Of a stretch of DNA of 64,000 bases, positions 26,369 through 36,521 are shown one piece after another (position 1 is the first letter of the stretch; each line of letters starts with the position of its first letter). Under the pieces are notes generated by a model. That model saw only the letters and a list, made by a program, of their open reading frames with translations, searched no databases and was not told where the DNA came from. This DNA comes from an uncultured Alphaproteobacteria bacterium. Lineage in GTDB: Bacteria; Pseudomonadota; Alphaproteobacteria; Methylaequorales; Methylaequoraceae. Where the stretch lies: contig CACMWI010000004.1 of assembly GCA_902617375.1 (NCBI GenBank), positions 42,353 through 106,352 of the forward strand, written 5' to 3'. A program made the translations under genes and the position numbers.

Positions 26369-27466
26369 ATGAATTTAGTTGATAAATATATTCTACGACA
26401 ACTATTTAATAATTTCATTTTAATACTGATTTTAATAATTTCTCTGTTTTGCCTCGCTAAAAGTGTTCAATTGATTGAATTAATGGTAGGTAGAGGGCTT
26501 CCTTTTTATATTTTCGCAAAACTTATTTTTCTATCATTACCCCAAATAATTCCTATTCTTCTCCCGATTATTGTAAGTCTCTCTATTTTCTTTGTTTTAG
26601 CAAGAATGCAATCTGATAAGGAGTTGATAATTCTTCAATCATCTAGCTTTTCAATATATAGTATTATTAAGCCCACTTTGATTTTTTCAATTCTTTTAAG
26701 CTGTATCAGCTTTTTCTTTACTCTCCATCAATCGGCGAAATCCAATGAAAATTTTAAAATTCTTTTGTATACCTTGAAAAACGATTACTCTTCATCACTT
26801 CTTCAAGAAGGAACATTTAACAACTTTGGTAAAGACTTTACAATATTTGTTAAAGAAAGAAAAAAAGACGGTCTTCATAATGTCTTTATCCACGATACGA
26901 GAGATGATGAAAGAACATCAACATTGATAGCTAAAAAAGGTAGGTTAGTTACGAATTCAGATTCAACAAAAATTCTATTACAAAACGGTTCACAACATTT
27001 TCAGGGAAAGGATAAAAAACTTTCAGTTTTATATTTTGAAGAGTATCTTTTAGATATTAATCAAAATGATCAAACAAATCTTCTTAATAGATGGAAATCT
27101 CCCTCAGAGAGATCTTTGTATGAATTAAAAAATCCAAACTTAGAATCCCAAGATGATTTAAACAACCTGCAAGCATTTAAAGCAGAGCTTACTCTGAGAC
27201 ATTCAATACCATTAAACATCATTGGCTTCGGAATGGTGATTGCATTTGTAATAATGTCTTTTGGATATCAAAGAAAAGAAAGTGTATTAAAACCTATTAT
27301 TGTTTTTGGAACAATAATCTTACTTCAAATTATCTCTATCGTTTCTTCTAACATTTCAATTAAATATTCCAATTTGCAAGCTTTAAATTTTTTTCCTGTA
27401 ATATTTTGTTTATTTTTGGTTATTTTTTTAGCAATAGGGCGCGAAAAGTATAATGTTAAAAAATAA
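26369..27466 (+). CDS. lptF: LPS export ABC transporter permease LptF
   Basis: One of the two inner-membrane permeases of the LptB2FG lipopolysaccharide extractor. I start it at the ATG at 26369 (365 residues, MNLVDKYILRQLF), which matches the family N-terminus; an open frame runs further upstream but has no recognisable protein. Three N-terminal and three C-terminal membrane helices flank a periplasmic beta-jellyroll (about residues 120-265). The N-terminal region GLPFYIFAKLIFLSLPQIIPILLPI and the C-terminal RHSIPLNIIGFGMVIA are typical. It overlaps lptG by 14 bases. Confidence 0.93.
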   Translation: MNLVDKYILRQLFNNFILILILIISLFCLAKSVQLIELMVGRGLPFYIFAKLIFLSLPQIIPILLPIIVSLSIFFVLARMQSDKELIILQSSSFSIYSIIKPTLIFSILLSCISFFFTLHQSAKSNENFKILLYTLKNDYSSSLLQEGTFNNFGKDFTIFVKERKKDGLHNVFIHDTRDDERTSTLIAKKGRLVTNSDSTKILLQNGSQHFQGKDKKLSVLYFEEYLLDINQNDQTNLLNRWKSPSERSLYELKNPNLESQDDLNNLQAFKAELTLRHSIPLNIIGFGMVIAFVIMSFGYQRKESVLKPIIVFGTIILLQIISIVSSNISIKYSNLQALNFFPVIFCLFLVIFLAIGREKYNVKK

Positions 27467-28547
27467 AATAATTTTACGATATTTAATTAAAGAAAATTTA
27501 ATTTCATTTCTAATAATCTTTATCTTTTCGTGTCTTCTTTTTATTTCAATTGATTTAATAGAACTTATAAGAAGGGGCTCCAGTAAAAATATTGAATTTG
27601 GCATTTTATTGAAAATGTCCGTTTTACATATTCCATCACTTTTTCCAATAATTCTGCCTACTGTATTCTTATTATCATCAATGAATACTTACATGAAGCT
27701 TAATAAGAACAATGAATTAAGTGTTCTAAGAGCTTCAGGTTTTTCAATATGGTCTTTAATATTTCCAGCATTAATAAACGTGATGTTAATTAGTGCTGTT
27801 TTCATTTTATTATTTAATCCAATTTTTGCATTTATGAATATTAAATTTAAAAATTATGAAAGCATTTATTTTAAAGGAAGTTCAGGTTTATATTCTATTT
27901 CACAAACTGGATTATGGTTAAGAGAAAGAAATAAGACTTTTGAATACGTAATTAACGCAAAACATTATTCCTCTCAGGAAAAAGAATTAAAAGAAGTAAA
28001 AATATTTAAATTTGATCTTAGTAATAAATTTCTTGAAAGAATTGATACTGAAAATGTAAAAATGATTAATGATCAATTGTGGGTATTGAATAGAGGGTAT
28101 AGGCTAGAATTAAACAAACCACCACAGAAATTTGATCAAATGGAAATCGAAATTAACTTAGATGCAAACAAAATCGAAAAAAACTTTAGGCCACCAGAAA
28201 CAATCAGTTTTTGGGAATTAAAAAAATATATTAAAAATTTAAAGAATTCAGGATTTTCAGTAAGAAAGCATGTAATTTATAAAAATTATCTTTACTCGTT
28301 TCCTTTAATTTTAATGGCAATGGTCTTGTTAGGTTGCGTGTTGTCAATTAAAAAAGAAAGAATAAAAAAAAATATTGCTAAAATAATACTTGGGATAATT
28401 ATTGGAGTTTTGTTTCATTTTTTTTCAGATCTAGTAAAAACTCTTGGTCAAACTGGTAATATAAATGTTTTTTTTGCAGTATGGTCACCACCATTAATTT
28501 TAAATTTATTTTTAGTAAGCACCCTCATACACATTGAAGATGGTTAG
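27453..28547 (+). CDS. lptG: LPS export ABC transporter permease LptG
   Basis: Partner permease of LptF in LPS transport. The 364-residue protein starts MLKNKIILRYLIKENL, has the family stretch LHIPSLFPIILPTVFLLSSM, and LRASGFSIWSL in the cytoplasmic coupling region. After the periplasmic domain come TISFWELKKYI and three C-terminal helices. It overlaps lptF by 14 bases and lptD by 8, so lptF-lptG-lptD-surA form one operon for outer-membrane biogenesis. The ATPase LptB is not in this window. Confidence 0.93.
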   Translation: MLKNKIILRYLIKENLISFLIIFIFSCLLFISIDLIELIRRGSSKNIEFGILLKMSVLHIPSLFPIILPTVFLLSSMNTYMKLNKNNELSVLRASGFSIWSLIFPALINVMLISAVFILLFNPIFAFMNIKFKNYESIYFKGSSGLYSISQTGLWLRERNKTFEYVINAKHYSSQEKELKEVKIFKFDLSNKFLERIDTENVKMINDQLWVLNRGYRLELNKPPQKFDQMEIEINLDANKIEKNFRPPETISFWELKKYIKNLKNSGFSVRKHVIYKNYLYSFPLILMAMVLLGCVLSIKKERIKKNIAKIILGIIIGVLFHFFSDLVKTLGQTGNINVFFAVWSPPLILNLFLVSTLIHIEDG

Positions 28548-30708
28548 ATACTTAATTTTATTTTTTTTATTTTTAAATAATCTTGCATATTCAGATGACG
28601 AACTCGAAATAACCGCAGAACAATTTACCTATGATAAGGATAACACTAGAATCTATGCAACAGGCGGTGTAAAGATAGTTGATGAAAAATTTAAATTAAA
28701 TGCAGATAAAGTTTTCTTGAATAATTCGTCAAATGTTTTGTCAGCAAGAGATAACGTTACAATTTTCAATTCAGATGGTTCAATACTTAAAGCCCACAAA
28801 ATTGTTGCTGATCAAGAACTAAGAAATGCAATAATTGAAAAAAACTTTCTTTATTTACCATCAAAACCATTTAACAATAAAAAAAATTATTTAAGGTTAG
28901 CGGCTGAAAGAGTTGAAAGAAGAGATGAAAGTTGGGAACAACTTCAGAATGGAGTTTTTACTGCATGCGAAATCTGTTTTAACAAAAAAACAGGCCGTTA
29001 TGATGCTCCCTTAGTACAATTAAGAGCAAAAAAAATAATACATGATAAAAAATCTCTTGACGTAAAATACTATGACACATTTGTTGATTTTAAAGGGAAA
29101 AGTGTATTTTACCTTCCTTATTTTTCTCATGCCTCACCTCTTGTAAAAAGAAAAGCAGGATTTATATCACCAAGCTTTATTCAAAATCATTATTTTGGAT
29201 TCGCCACTGATCTTCCATATTATATCCCAATTAATGAATATCAGGATATAACAGTAAAACCACGACTTTCACAAAAAAAAAATCCAGCTTTATTTCTCGA
29301 ACACAGAAAAAATTTCTTTAATGGTGAAATAGTTTCAGAATTTAGCGGAACAATAGAAAATAATAAAAAAGAAAATGGTATAAAAGAAGATAAAAAAAGA
29401 GGTCATATCAAAACATCTGGAAATTTTGATTTAAATAAAAATTCGTATATTGATTTTCAAGTTCATAGAACAACTGATCGACACTATTTGAATACTTATA
29501 AGTATGGATACAAAGATACCCTAACATCCTTTCTAAAATTAAATACACACAGAAATTCGAATTTTTATAGTTTAGAATCTTATTTATTTCAGGATCTAAG
29601 ACAGGACGTAAATCGAAGAATAATACCAAAAATTCTTCCAAGATTTACCTTAAATCTAAATTCAGAAAAAAAAATGAACCTTTTAAATTTTGAGACTAAC
29701 CTTGAAATAATAAATTTAAAAAGAAATGAAGGTAATGAAACAAAAAAGTTTTTTGTTAACCAAAATATCTTTTTCCCGACAATATTGAATGATGGCACTA
29801 TGGTTAATTTTGGAGCACATCTGAATGGAGGGATATTTCATATTAAGAAATATCATAATCCAAAAACTGGGTTATTTAAACATAGTGAATTCAAATCGAA
29901 CCTTTATCCTCAGTTTTCTATTGAATTGACAAAGCCATACATAAAATCTACAGAAAAATATTCAACAATTATAAAACCACAATTTATGTATCTTAAAACT
30001 TCACCAAATGCATTCAATAGAGAAATTCCAGACGAAGCGAATGTTAACAACTTTTATTTGGATTATTTTGATTTATTTAATAGAAATAGATTATCAGGAT
30101 TTTACAGAGCAGATAGTATAGATAGATTTGATTATGGATTGTCCTTTTTAAAACGATCCAATCTAACAAAAAAATTTAGTAAAATTGGATTGGCTCAAAG
30201 CTATCACTTTGATAATCATAAATTTTTACCAAAAAATTCAGGTATTAATGATAAATTTTCCGATTTTCTGGCAAATCTCGAATTATCACCAACTGACTCT
30301 TTGAATCTAAGTCTTTATTTATCTTTAGACAAAGATAACTTCTCAATTAAAAACTCCTATTCAACACTTTTGTTTAATATCAAAAACACTTACTTAAGAG
30401 CCAGAAACATTAACGCCCCAGCAGTATTAGATAATAATGGACAAAGTCTTATTGAAGCAAAAAATCAGTTCAATTTCGCTATAGAGCAAAAATTTTCAGA
30501 ATTCTGGAGCTTTACTACATCTTCAACATTTGATAAGAAGAATAAAATTAAATTTCATGATATTAATGCAAAAGTCAAATATGAAGATGAATGCCTTGGA
30601 TTTTCTTTCAATTGGTCAAGACAATACACTCATATGCCAGAAAATCCTACCTCCAACAGTTTCCAGTTTCTTTTTTCACTTAAAGAAATTATGGAAAATG
30701 ATATTTAA
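28540..30708 (+). CDS. lptD: LPS assembly outer-membrane protein LptD
   Basis: Outer-membrane beta-barrel that places lipopolysaccharide in the outer leaflet. I start at the ATG at 28540 (722 residues) rather than TTG at 28534. A signal peptide is clear (MVRYLILFFLFLNNLAYS). An N-terminal OstA/LptA-like jellyroll follows (about residues 22-130, ITAEQFTYDKDNTRIYATGG), then the barrel with repeated aromatic strands and the conserved block AGFISPSF. Two cysteines, TACEICFN at about 145, are all I see of the interdomain disulfide cysteines of E. coli. The C-terminus overlaps the surA start by 11 bases. Confidence 0.92.
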   Translation: MVRYLILFFLFLNNLAYSDDELEITAEQFTYDKDNTRIYATGGVKIVDEKFKLNADKVFLNNSSNVLSARDNVTIFNSDGSILKAHKIVADQELRNAIIEKNFLYLPSKPFNNKKNYLRLAAERVERRDESWEQLQNGVFTACEICFNKKTGRYDAPLVQLRAKKIIHDKKSLDVKYYDTFVDFKGKSVFYLPYFSHASPLVKRKAGFISPSFIQNHYFGFATDLPYYIPINEYQDITVKPRLSQKKNPALFLEHRKNFFNGEIVSEFSGTIENNKKENGIKEDKKRGHIKTSGNFDLNKNSYIDFQVHRTTDRHYLNTYKYGYKDTLTSFLKLNTHRNSNFYSLESYLFQDLRQDVNRRIIPKILPRFTLNLNSEKKMNLLNFETNLEIINLKRNEGNETKKFFVNQNIFFPTILNDGTMVNFGAHLNGGIFHIKKYHNPKTGLFKHSEFKSNLYPQFSIELTKPYIKSTEKYSTIIKPQFMYLKTSPNAFNREIPDEANVNNFYLDYFDLFNRNRLSGFYRADSIDRFDYGLSFLKRSNLTKKFSKIGLAQSYHFDNHKFLPKNSGINDKFSDFLANLELSPTDSLNLSLYLSLDKDNFSIKNSYSTLLFNIKNTYLRARNINAPAVLDNNGQSLIEAKNQFNFAIEQKFSEFWSFTTSSTFDKKNKIKFHDINAKVKYEDECLGFSFNWSRQYTHMPENPTSNSFQFLFSLKEIMENDI

Positions 30709-31909
30709 CCTTTTAATTTGTCTGCTAGTATTTTTCTCTTTTAAAATAACTCTAGCAGATCAAAAGTTTGAAGGAATAATAGCATCTGTAGATTCTGAAG
30801 CAATTACAACATATGACTTGTCAGAAAGAATAAAACTTGTTCTTAAATCGCTGAAACTTGAAGATAACATTAAAAATAGAGATTCAGTTAGAGACCGTGT
30901 ACTTGAATTGTTAATAATAGAAAAACTCAAAAAAATTGAAGCAAAAAAAGCTGAAATTTCGGCTGATAAAGACGAAGTAATTGAACTCGCATCAGCAATA
31001 TATAATTTTCCAGTGGAGGAATTTGAAGAATTTGAATTATTCTTAGAAAATGAAAATATAGACTCTGAAGTAGTGGTTGAACAATTGAAAAATGAGTTAT
31101 TATGGAAAAAACTTTCTCAGCAAATGTTTGCAACAAAGATCACTATAAATTCAGCAGATATAGATGCGATTCTTAACAATTATAAAAATAAAGTTGGTAA
31201 AATTGAATTTGATTTTTCCGAAATAATTTTTCTTAACGAAGAACCTAATAATTGGAAGTCTTCTGAAAAAAAAATGAAAACAGTAATATCTCTTCTCGAT
31301 TCAGGAACCTCATTTGAACTATTAGCTAATAAATTTAGTGATCTTAATCCACAAGGAAATAAACTTAAAACTGGGTGGATATTTGAAGACAGTCTTGATT
31401 CTAATACAAAAGAAATTCTTAATAGTATGAACCCAGGAGATATAAAAACTGACATAAGAATAAATAATGGATATAAAATTTTAAAACTAAATAGGAAAAG
31501 AAAGTTTGGAAATGAAGAAATTAAATTTTCTTTTTTAAAATTTTCTTCATTTGATAAGAAGGAGATTCAAAATATATATAATAAAAACATAAGCTGTAAA
31601 AATATAAAGGAGTCAGAAATTGAAGGAGAAATTAAATTTTTGAAATTCAAAGATATGGCTTTAAAAGATCTATCAAATTTATTTCGTAGACAATTGGATC
31701 TTTCCGATGAGAAAAGTTTTACTGAAGTTTTTGAATTAGATGGCGAATACAATTTATTATATGTGTGCGAGAAAAAAGTCTCTAAATCAAACGGTATTTC
31801 TAGAGAAGCAATTGAAAGAACAGCTTTTTCTAAAAAATTTAACCAATTGACTAATACCTATTTATCAAATATCAGAAAGAGTACAAATATAAAGTTTTTT
31901 AACGAATGA
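30698..31909 (+). CDS. surA: Periplasmic chaperone/peptidyl-prolyl isomerase, SurA family
   Basis: A 403-residue exported protein that I start at the ATG at 30698, which gives a good signal peptide (MIFNLLICLLVFFSFKITLA then DQKFEG). The SurA N-terminal chaperone core follows (IIASVDSEAITTYDLSERI). One parvulin-like domain is visible around residues 170-270, with SGTSFELLANKFSD and LKTGWI. The tail is less conserved. SurA escorts outer-membrane proteins such as LptD. It overlaps lptD by 11 bases and pdxA by 4, which matches the conserved lptD-surA-pdxA-rsmA operon. Confidence 0.88.
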   Translation: MIFNLLICLLVFFSFKITLADQKFEGIIASVDSEAITTYDLSERIKLVLKSLKLEDNIKNRDSVRDRVLELLIIEKLKKIEAKKAEISADKDEVIELASAIYNFPVEEFEEFELFLENENIDSEVVVEQLKNELLWKKLSQQMFATKITINSADIDAILNNYKNKVGKIEFDFSEIIFLNEEPNNWKSSEKKMKTVISLLDSGTSFELLANKFSDLNPQGNKLKTGWIFEDSLDSNTKEILNSMNPGDIKTDIRINNGYKILKLNRKRKFGNEEIKFSFLKFSSFDKKEIQNIYNKNISCKNIKESEIEGEIKFLKFKDMALKDLSNLFRRQLDLSDEKSFTEVFELDGEYNLLYVCEKKVSKSNGISREAIERTAFSKKFNQLTNTYLSNIRKSTNIKFFNE

Positions 31910-32928
31910 AATCAGACAAACCTATAATTGTAAGCATGGGTGAACCTTCCGGCATTTCATCCGAAATAATAATAAAAGCTTGGTTAAAACGAGATTTGTA
32001 TAAAATTCCACCTTTCATTTTAATTGACGATTTAAAAAAATTAAATCAAGTTAGAAGCTTTTTTAATTTAAAGGCGAATTTCCAAGTTGTAACTAAAGAA
32101 AATGATATCAATAAAATTTTTTCAAGATCTATTCCAATAATTGATCTAAAAGCAAATATCGATTTCACCCCAGGAAACCCAAATCCTAAAAATAGTAAAT
32201 ATGTGCTCAAATCTATTAATGAAGCGTTTGAATATGTATATATGAAAAAATCATCTCGAATGCTTACACTTCCAGTTTGTAAGACCACTTTAAAAAAGGC
32301 TAAATTTAATTTTAACGGTCAGACTGAATATTTATCGTACCTTACGTCAAAAAAAAATAAGAAAAAATATTCCGAAATAATGATTTTATCTACCAGCAAA
32401 CCTGTTGATAAAGGAAAAAATCTTATTGTGGGTTTAGTAACTACTCATATTCCACTCAAAAAAATTTACAAGTTTATAGACCAGAAAATTATTTTTGAAA
32501 AAATTGTAGCTTTTAAGAATTCTTTATCAAAGATTTGGCAAATTAGATCTCCAAAAATTGCGATAACTAGTCTTAACCCCCACGCAGGTGAGGCGGGTCT
32601 TATTGGAAATGAAGAAATAGAAACCATAAAGCCCATCATAGAAAAATGTAAGAATAAAAAAATTAAAGTTATTGGTCCATTAAGCGGTGATTCTTGCTTT
32701 CATAAATCAAAAAGAGAACAATATGACGGAATTCTTTGCTTGTATCATGATCAGGGACTAATACCCATCAAAACATTAGATTTTAACCATTCAATAAATG
32801 TTACTGGTGGGCTACCTTTTCTGAGGGCTTCTCCTGATCACGGTCCAGCTTTTGATATTGCAAAAAAAAATATTGCAAGTCTTGAAAGTTTGGTAGCGTC
32901 TTTTGATTTCTTAAAAAAAAGATCTTAA
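31906..32928 (+). CDS. pdxA: 4-hydroxythreonine-4-phosphate dehydrogenase
   Basis: Oxidises 4-phosphohydroxy-threonine in the DXP-dependent vitamin B6 pathway, using NAD. The 340-residue protein starts KPIIVSMGEPSGISSEI and keeps the metal-binding and substrate motifs LTLPVCKT, FNGQTEYL, TTHIPLK, ITSLNPHAGEAG, LYHDQGLIPIK and GLPFLRASPDHGPAFDIA. The histidines in the HAGE, YHDQ and PDHG blocks are the expected zinc ligands. It overlaps surA by four bases (ATGA); rsmA starts at the base after its stop. Confidence 0.96.
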   Translation: MKSDKPIIVSMGEPSGISSEIIIKAWLKRDLYKIPPFILIDDLKKLNQVRSFFNLKANFQVVTKENDINKIFSRSIPIIDLKANIDFTPGNPNPKNSKYVLKSINEAFEYVYMKKSSRMLTLPVCKTTLKKAKFNFNGQTEYLSYLTSKKNKKKYSEIMILSTSKPVDKGKNLIVGLVTTHIPLKKIYKFIDQKIIFEKIVAFKNSLSKIWQIRSPKIAITSLNPHAGEAGLIGNEEIETIKPIIEKCKNKKIKVIGPLSGDSCFHKSKREQYDGILCLYHDQGLIPIKTLDFNHSINVTGGLPFLRASPDHGPAFDIAKKNIASLESLVASFDFLKKRS

Positions 32929-33699
32929 ATGCAACATTTTTTTAAGAAAAGCCTAGGTCAACATTTCTTAGTAAACAAATCCATTTTAAAAAAAATAGCC
33001 TCTATAAAAGATATAAGGGATAAAATTATTTTTGAAATAGGTCCAGGTCAAGGTGCGTTAACAAAAGAAATACTCCAAAACAAACCTAAAAAATTAATTC
33101 TTATAGAAAAAGATAAGAATCTAAGTTCTAACTTATTAAAACTTCAGGAAAAATTTAAAGAAACAATTTCTTATATTTGTGATGATATTTTAAATGTAAA
33201 CTTAAAGGATTTTAATTACAATAAAATTCAAGTAATCTCAAATCTCCCCTATAACATCGCTAGTACTTTGATAATAAGATTAATAATTGACTTTGATATT
33301 GTTGAGTCAATGGTTCTAATGGTTCAAAAAGAAGTCGCTGAAAGATTAAGTGCAAAAGTATCAACTCCATATTATAGTAGAATATCCGTATTAATTCAGT
33401 TGCACGCATTTGTTGAAAAGGTGTTTGAAGTAGAACCACATAACTTTAACCCCAAACCAAAAGTTAAATCAACGGTAATTAAAATCACCCCATATAGAAA
33501 AAAAAAGAAAATTTATGATAAACTAGATTCTATTTTAAAAATTTCATTTAGACAGAGAAGAAAAACAATTAAAAATAATTTAAAGACATTCTATTTTGAT
33601 GCTGAAAAAAAAATTTTGGAATGTGGCATTGATCCTAATTCTAGACCACAAGATTTGGAACCAAATGATTTTGTAAAACTTTCAAAAGTACTAATCTAA
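32929..33699 (+). CDS. rsmA: 16S rRNA (A1518/A1519) dimethyltransferase
   Basis: Also known as KsgA; it dimethylates two adenines in helix 45 of 16S rRNA. The 256-residue protein starts FFKKSLGQHFLVNKSIL. The S-adenosylmethionine site IFEIGPGQGALTKE and the catalytic NLPYNIAST are intact. FNPKPKVKSTVIKI and FRQRRKTIKNNLK are further family motifs. Its ATG directly follows the pdxA TAA, with no spacer. It ends the plus-strand envelope operon and overlaps the gmk stop by 9 bases on the opposite strand. Confidence 0.97.
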   Translation: MQHFFKKSLGQHFLVNKSILKKIASIKDIRDKIIFEIGPGQGALTKEILQNKPKKLILIEKDKNLSSNLLKLQEKFKETISYICDDILNVNLKDFNYNKIQVISNLPYNIASTLIIRLIIDFDIVESMVLMVQKEVAERLSAKVSTPYYSRISVLIQLHAFVEKVFEVEPHNFNPKPKVKSTVIKITPYRKKKKIYDKLDSILKISFRQRRKTIKNNLKTFYFDAEKKILECGIDPNSRPQDLEPNDFVKLSKVLI

Positions 33700-34323
33700 T
33701 AGTCTTGCAATAAAATCAAATATAAATTTTTGTCTATTTCTTTTCTTTCTTTCGGCATTGAGAATGTTTAAAACATCGGATGAACAATTTTCTAGATTAT
33801 TATTTATTAAAACATAATCATATTCAATCCAATGACTTATTTCTGATCTTGCCTTACTCATTCTTTTACTGACAGTTTCGGAACTGTCTTCTGCTCTTTT
33901 TTTAAGTCTCTCATGAAGTTCTTTATTACTAGGTGGCAAAATAAAAATTGATACAACATCATTTTTAGAAAAATCGGATAGTTTTTGTGCTCCTTGCCAA
34001 TCAATATCAAAAATAACGTCCTCACCATTGTTAAGGTTATTTTCAATAAAATCTTTTGGAGTTCCATACCAATGATCAAAAACGTTTGCAAATTCAATAA
34101 AAAAACTTTTTTTCTTTAGGTCCTCAAACTTTTCTTTTGAAACAAAAAAATAATCCTTGCCCTCTTTTTCACTTTTTCTTTTTGGTCTTGTAGTATATGA
34201 CACAGATAGCGAAATTTTTCTATCCAAACTAATTACTTTTTTACATATTGATGTTTTACCTGCCCCTGAAGGAGACGATAAAACTAACATAAGTCCTTTC
34301 CTTAATTCTTTACTTTTATTCAT
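33691..34323 (-). CDS. gmk: Guanylate kinase
   Basis: Phosphorylates GMP to GDP. The 210-residue protein has the P-loop SSPSGAGKTSICK (near residue 16), the GMP-binding segments SVSYTTRPKR and GKDYFFVSKEKF, and IDWQGAQ. It overlaps mltG by 8 bases and closes the minus-strand operon fabD-fabG-acpP-fabF-mltG-gmk. In alphaproteobacteria a YicC gene often lies between mltG and gmk; none is here. No unusual feature in the protein. Confidence 0.97.
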   Translation of the reverse strand: MNKSKELRKGLMLVLSSPSGAGKTSICKKVISLDRKISLSVSYTTRPKRKSEKEGKDYFFVSKEKFEDLKKKSFFIEFANVFDHWYGTPKDFIENNLNNGEDVIFDIDWQGAQKLSDFSKNDVVSIFILPPSNKELHERLKKRAEDSSETVSKRMSKARSEISHWIEYDYVLINNNLENCSSDVLNILNAERKKRNRQKFIFDFIARLLD

Positions 34324-35263
34324 TCTTTAACTTTTTTTTCACAGACTTTATATTTTCCAAATGATCTTTATATTTTTCAGAGAAAAGATGTCCTTCGTTT
34401 TTTTTATTTTTTGAAACGAAATATAAATAATTACTTTTTGAAGGTCTTGATGCTGCAATTAAGGAATCTATTCCTGGTATACAAATGGGTTCAGGCGGAA
34501 GCCCTTTATTTATATAAGTGTTAAATTTTGACTTGATTTTAAGATCTTTCCTTAGTAATTTTCTCTCCATTTTTTTTTTTCCTAAAGTTATTGCATAAAC
34601 AACAGTTGGATCAGATTGAAGTTTCATGTTTTTTTTAAATCTATTATAAAAAACACCTGAAATGATCGATTTTTCATCTTTGATAAAGGTTTCTTTCTCT
34701 ACGATAGAAGCAAGTATAAATAACTCATTAACATCATTAAGAGGAATTTTCTTATTTCTCTCATTCCAGATTTTTTTAGAAATCTCATTACTTTTTTTTA
34801 TTATATTATTCAAGATGATCTCAGCATTATCTGAAACTTTATAAAAATAAGTTTCAGCTACTAATGAATTTGGAATATCATCAAATGTTATAAGTGTTTT
34901 AGAATCAAATTCATTTAAAATCCTGAGTAAATCACTCTTAGAAGAACCTTCAATTATTGTTAATTTTCTATATAATGACTTTCCTTTTATTAATTTTTCT
35001 AAAATTATATTTAAAGATATTTTTTTGTTAAAATAATATTCACCAAATTTTAATTTCTTTTGAGAGTTGTTGATTATTACCCAGGTTTTAAAAATAAATT
35101 CATTTTTGATCAATCCATCTTGTTTTAATACATTTGCTATTTGATTTAGTTGCATTCCAGGTTTGATAATTATTTTAACTTCATTGATATTTTCCTCTTT
35201 AAAAAAGAGATAAAAAAGAGAATTTAGAATAATTATAAAAAGAAAAATAAGATTTTTAATCAC
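34316..35263 (-). CDS. mltG: Endolytic murein transglycosylase MltG (YceG)
   Basis: A membrane-anchored lytic transglycosylase thought to cut nascent peptidoglycan glycan strands. The 315-residue protein has an N-terminal membrane span (about residues 5-20). A LysM-like segment follows (IIKPGMQLNQIANVLKQDGLI). The catalytic block ILASIVEKET carries the active-site glutamate. SDPTVVYA, FNTYINKGLPPEPICIPG and AASRPSKSNYLYFV are the remaining signatures. It sits three bases after fabF and overlaps gmk by 8 bases, the usual alphaproteobacterial layout. Confidence 0.94.
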   Translation of the reverse strand: MIKNLIFLFIIILNSLFYLFFKEENINEVKIIIKPGMQLNQIANVLKQDGLIKNEFIFKTWVIINNSQKKLKFGEYYFNKKISLNIILEKLIKGKSLYRKLTIIEGSSKSDLLRILNEFDSKTLITFDDIPNSLVAETYFYKVSDNAEIILNNIIKKSNEISKKIWNERNKKIPLNDVNELFILASIVEKETFIKDEKSIISGVFYNRFKKNMKLQSDPTVVYAITLGKKKMERKLLRKDLKIKSKFNTYINKGLPPEPICIPGIDSLIAASRPSKSNYLYFVSKNKKNEGHLFSEKYKDHLENIKSVKKKLKNE

Positions 35264-35266
35264 TTA

Positions 35267-36520
35267 TTAATTTTTTTTAAAAATTAAAGATACGTTTGTA
35301 CCTCCAAATCCAAACGAATTTGATAAAACATGATTTATTTCTTTATCAACACTCTCTTTTGGCACTAAATTTATTCCATCACAACCTTCTGATAATTCTT
35401 CAAGATTCAAAGTCGGGGGGGCTATTCCATTTTTTATTGATAATATAGAAAATATTGCTTCAACTGCCCCTGATGCACCAAGAAGATGTCCTGTAGATGA
35501 TTTTGTAGATGACATTAATAAATTATCCGTATTATTTAAAAATAGTTTTTTCACGGAGTTAAATTCAATTTCGTCGCCTAGTGGTGTGGAAGTTCCATGT
35601 GCGTTTATATAATCTATATTTTCAGACTCAAGGTGAGCATTTTTTAAAGCCATTTTCATTGCTCTGAATCCCCCATCACCGTCTGACGCTGGCGCTGTTG
35701 GGTGATAAGCATCACCAGATAAACCATATCCAATTATTTCAGCATATATATTTGCAGATCTTTTTTTTGCATGTTCAAGTTCTTCCAAAACAATCATTCC
35801 AGATCCCTCAGAAAGCACAAATCCATCTCTATTCTTATCCCACGGTCTTGATGCCTTTTCAGGATCTTCATTAAAACCTGTTGAAAGAGCTCTCATTGCA
35901 CAAAATCCTGCAATGCCAAATCTTGTACATGCTGATTCAGTTCCTCCAGAAATCATTACATCTGCATCGCCTTGGGATATCATTCTGAATGAGTCACCTA
36001 TTGCATGTGCTCCAGAAGCACAGGCAGTTACCACCGAATGATTTGGGCCTCTAAAATTGTATTTAATTGAAATGTGTCCACTCGCTAGGTTGATTAGGCA
36101 TGAGGGAATAAAAAAAGGGGAAATCTTTCTAGGACTATTTTTTAAATTGTCAGCACTTTTTCTAATACCATCAAGACCTCCGATTCCTGAACCAACCATT
36201 ACCCCAGTTCTCACTGATTCCAAATCATTTGAAGGTTTCCATCCAGAATCCTGAATTGCCTCTTTTGCCGCTATTAGTGCGTATTCGATGAAGGGTTCAA
36301 TTTTTTTTCTGTCTTTTTGTTCAATTACTTTTTCCGGAAAGAGAGAGCTGTCTCCCTCCAAAATTAATTGACCGCCAACTTTCGATTTTAAGTCCTCAAT
36401 TTCAAATCCAGTAAGCTTCCTAATTCCAGATTTGGAAGAAATAAGCTGTTCCCAACAGTGGCTATGACCAAAACCAAGTGGTGTACACATTCCAATACCT
36501 GTTACTACCACCCTTCTCAT
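35267..36520 (-). CDS. fabF: 3-oxoacyl-ACP synthase II
   Basis: Condenses acyl-ACP with malonyl-ACP in fatty-acid elongation. The 417-residue protein starts MRRVVVTGIGMCTPLG. The catalytic cysteine is in VVTACASGAHAIGD, and the two histidines are in NAHGTSTPLGD and STKSSTGHLLGASG. GFGGTNVSLIF closes the fold. It is separated from acpP by a single base, and the pair is surely co-transcribed. Confidence 0.97.
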   Translation of the reverse strand: MRRVVVTGIGMCTPLGFGHSHCWEQLISSKSGIRKLTGFEIEDLKSKVGGQLILEGDSSLFPEKVIEQKDRKKIEPFIEYALIAAKEAIQDSGWKPSNDLESVRTGVMVGSGIGGLDGIRKSADNLKNSPRKISPFFIPSCLINLASGHISIKYNFRGPNHSVVTACASGAHAIGDSFRMISQGDADVMISGGTESACTRFGIAGFCAMRALSTGFNEDPEKASRPWDKNRDGFVLSEGSGMIVLEELEHAKKRSANIYAEIIGYGLSGDAYHPTAPASDGDGGFRAMKMALKNAHLESENIDYINAHGTSTPLGDEIEFNSVKKLFLNNTDNLLMSSTKSSTGHLLGASGAVEAIFSILSIKNGIAPPTLNLEELSEGCDGINLVPKESVDKEINHVLSNSFGFGGTNVSLIFKKN

Positions 36521-36521
36521 T

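Noticed and set aside
30530..30697. Upstream extension of surA into lptD
   Set aside because: These residues are the out-of-frame reading of lptD; ATG 30698 gives a normal signal peptide.
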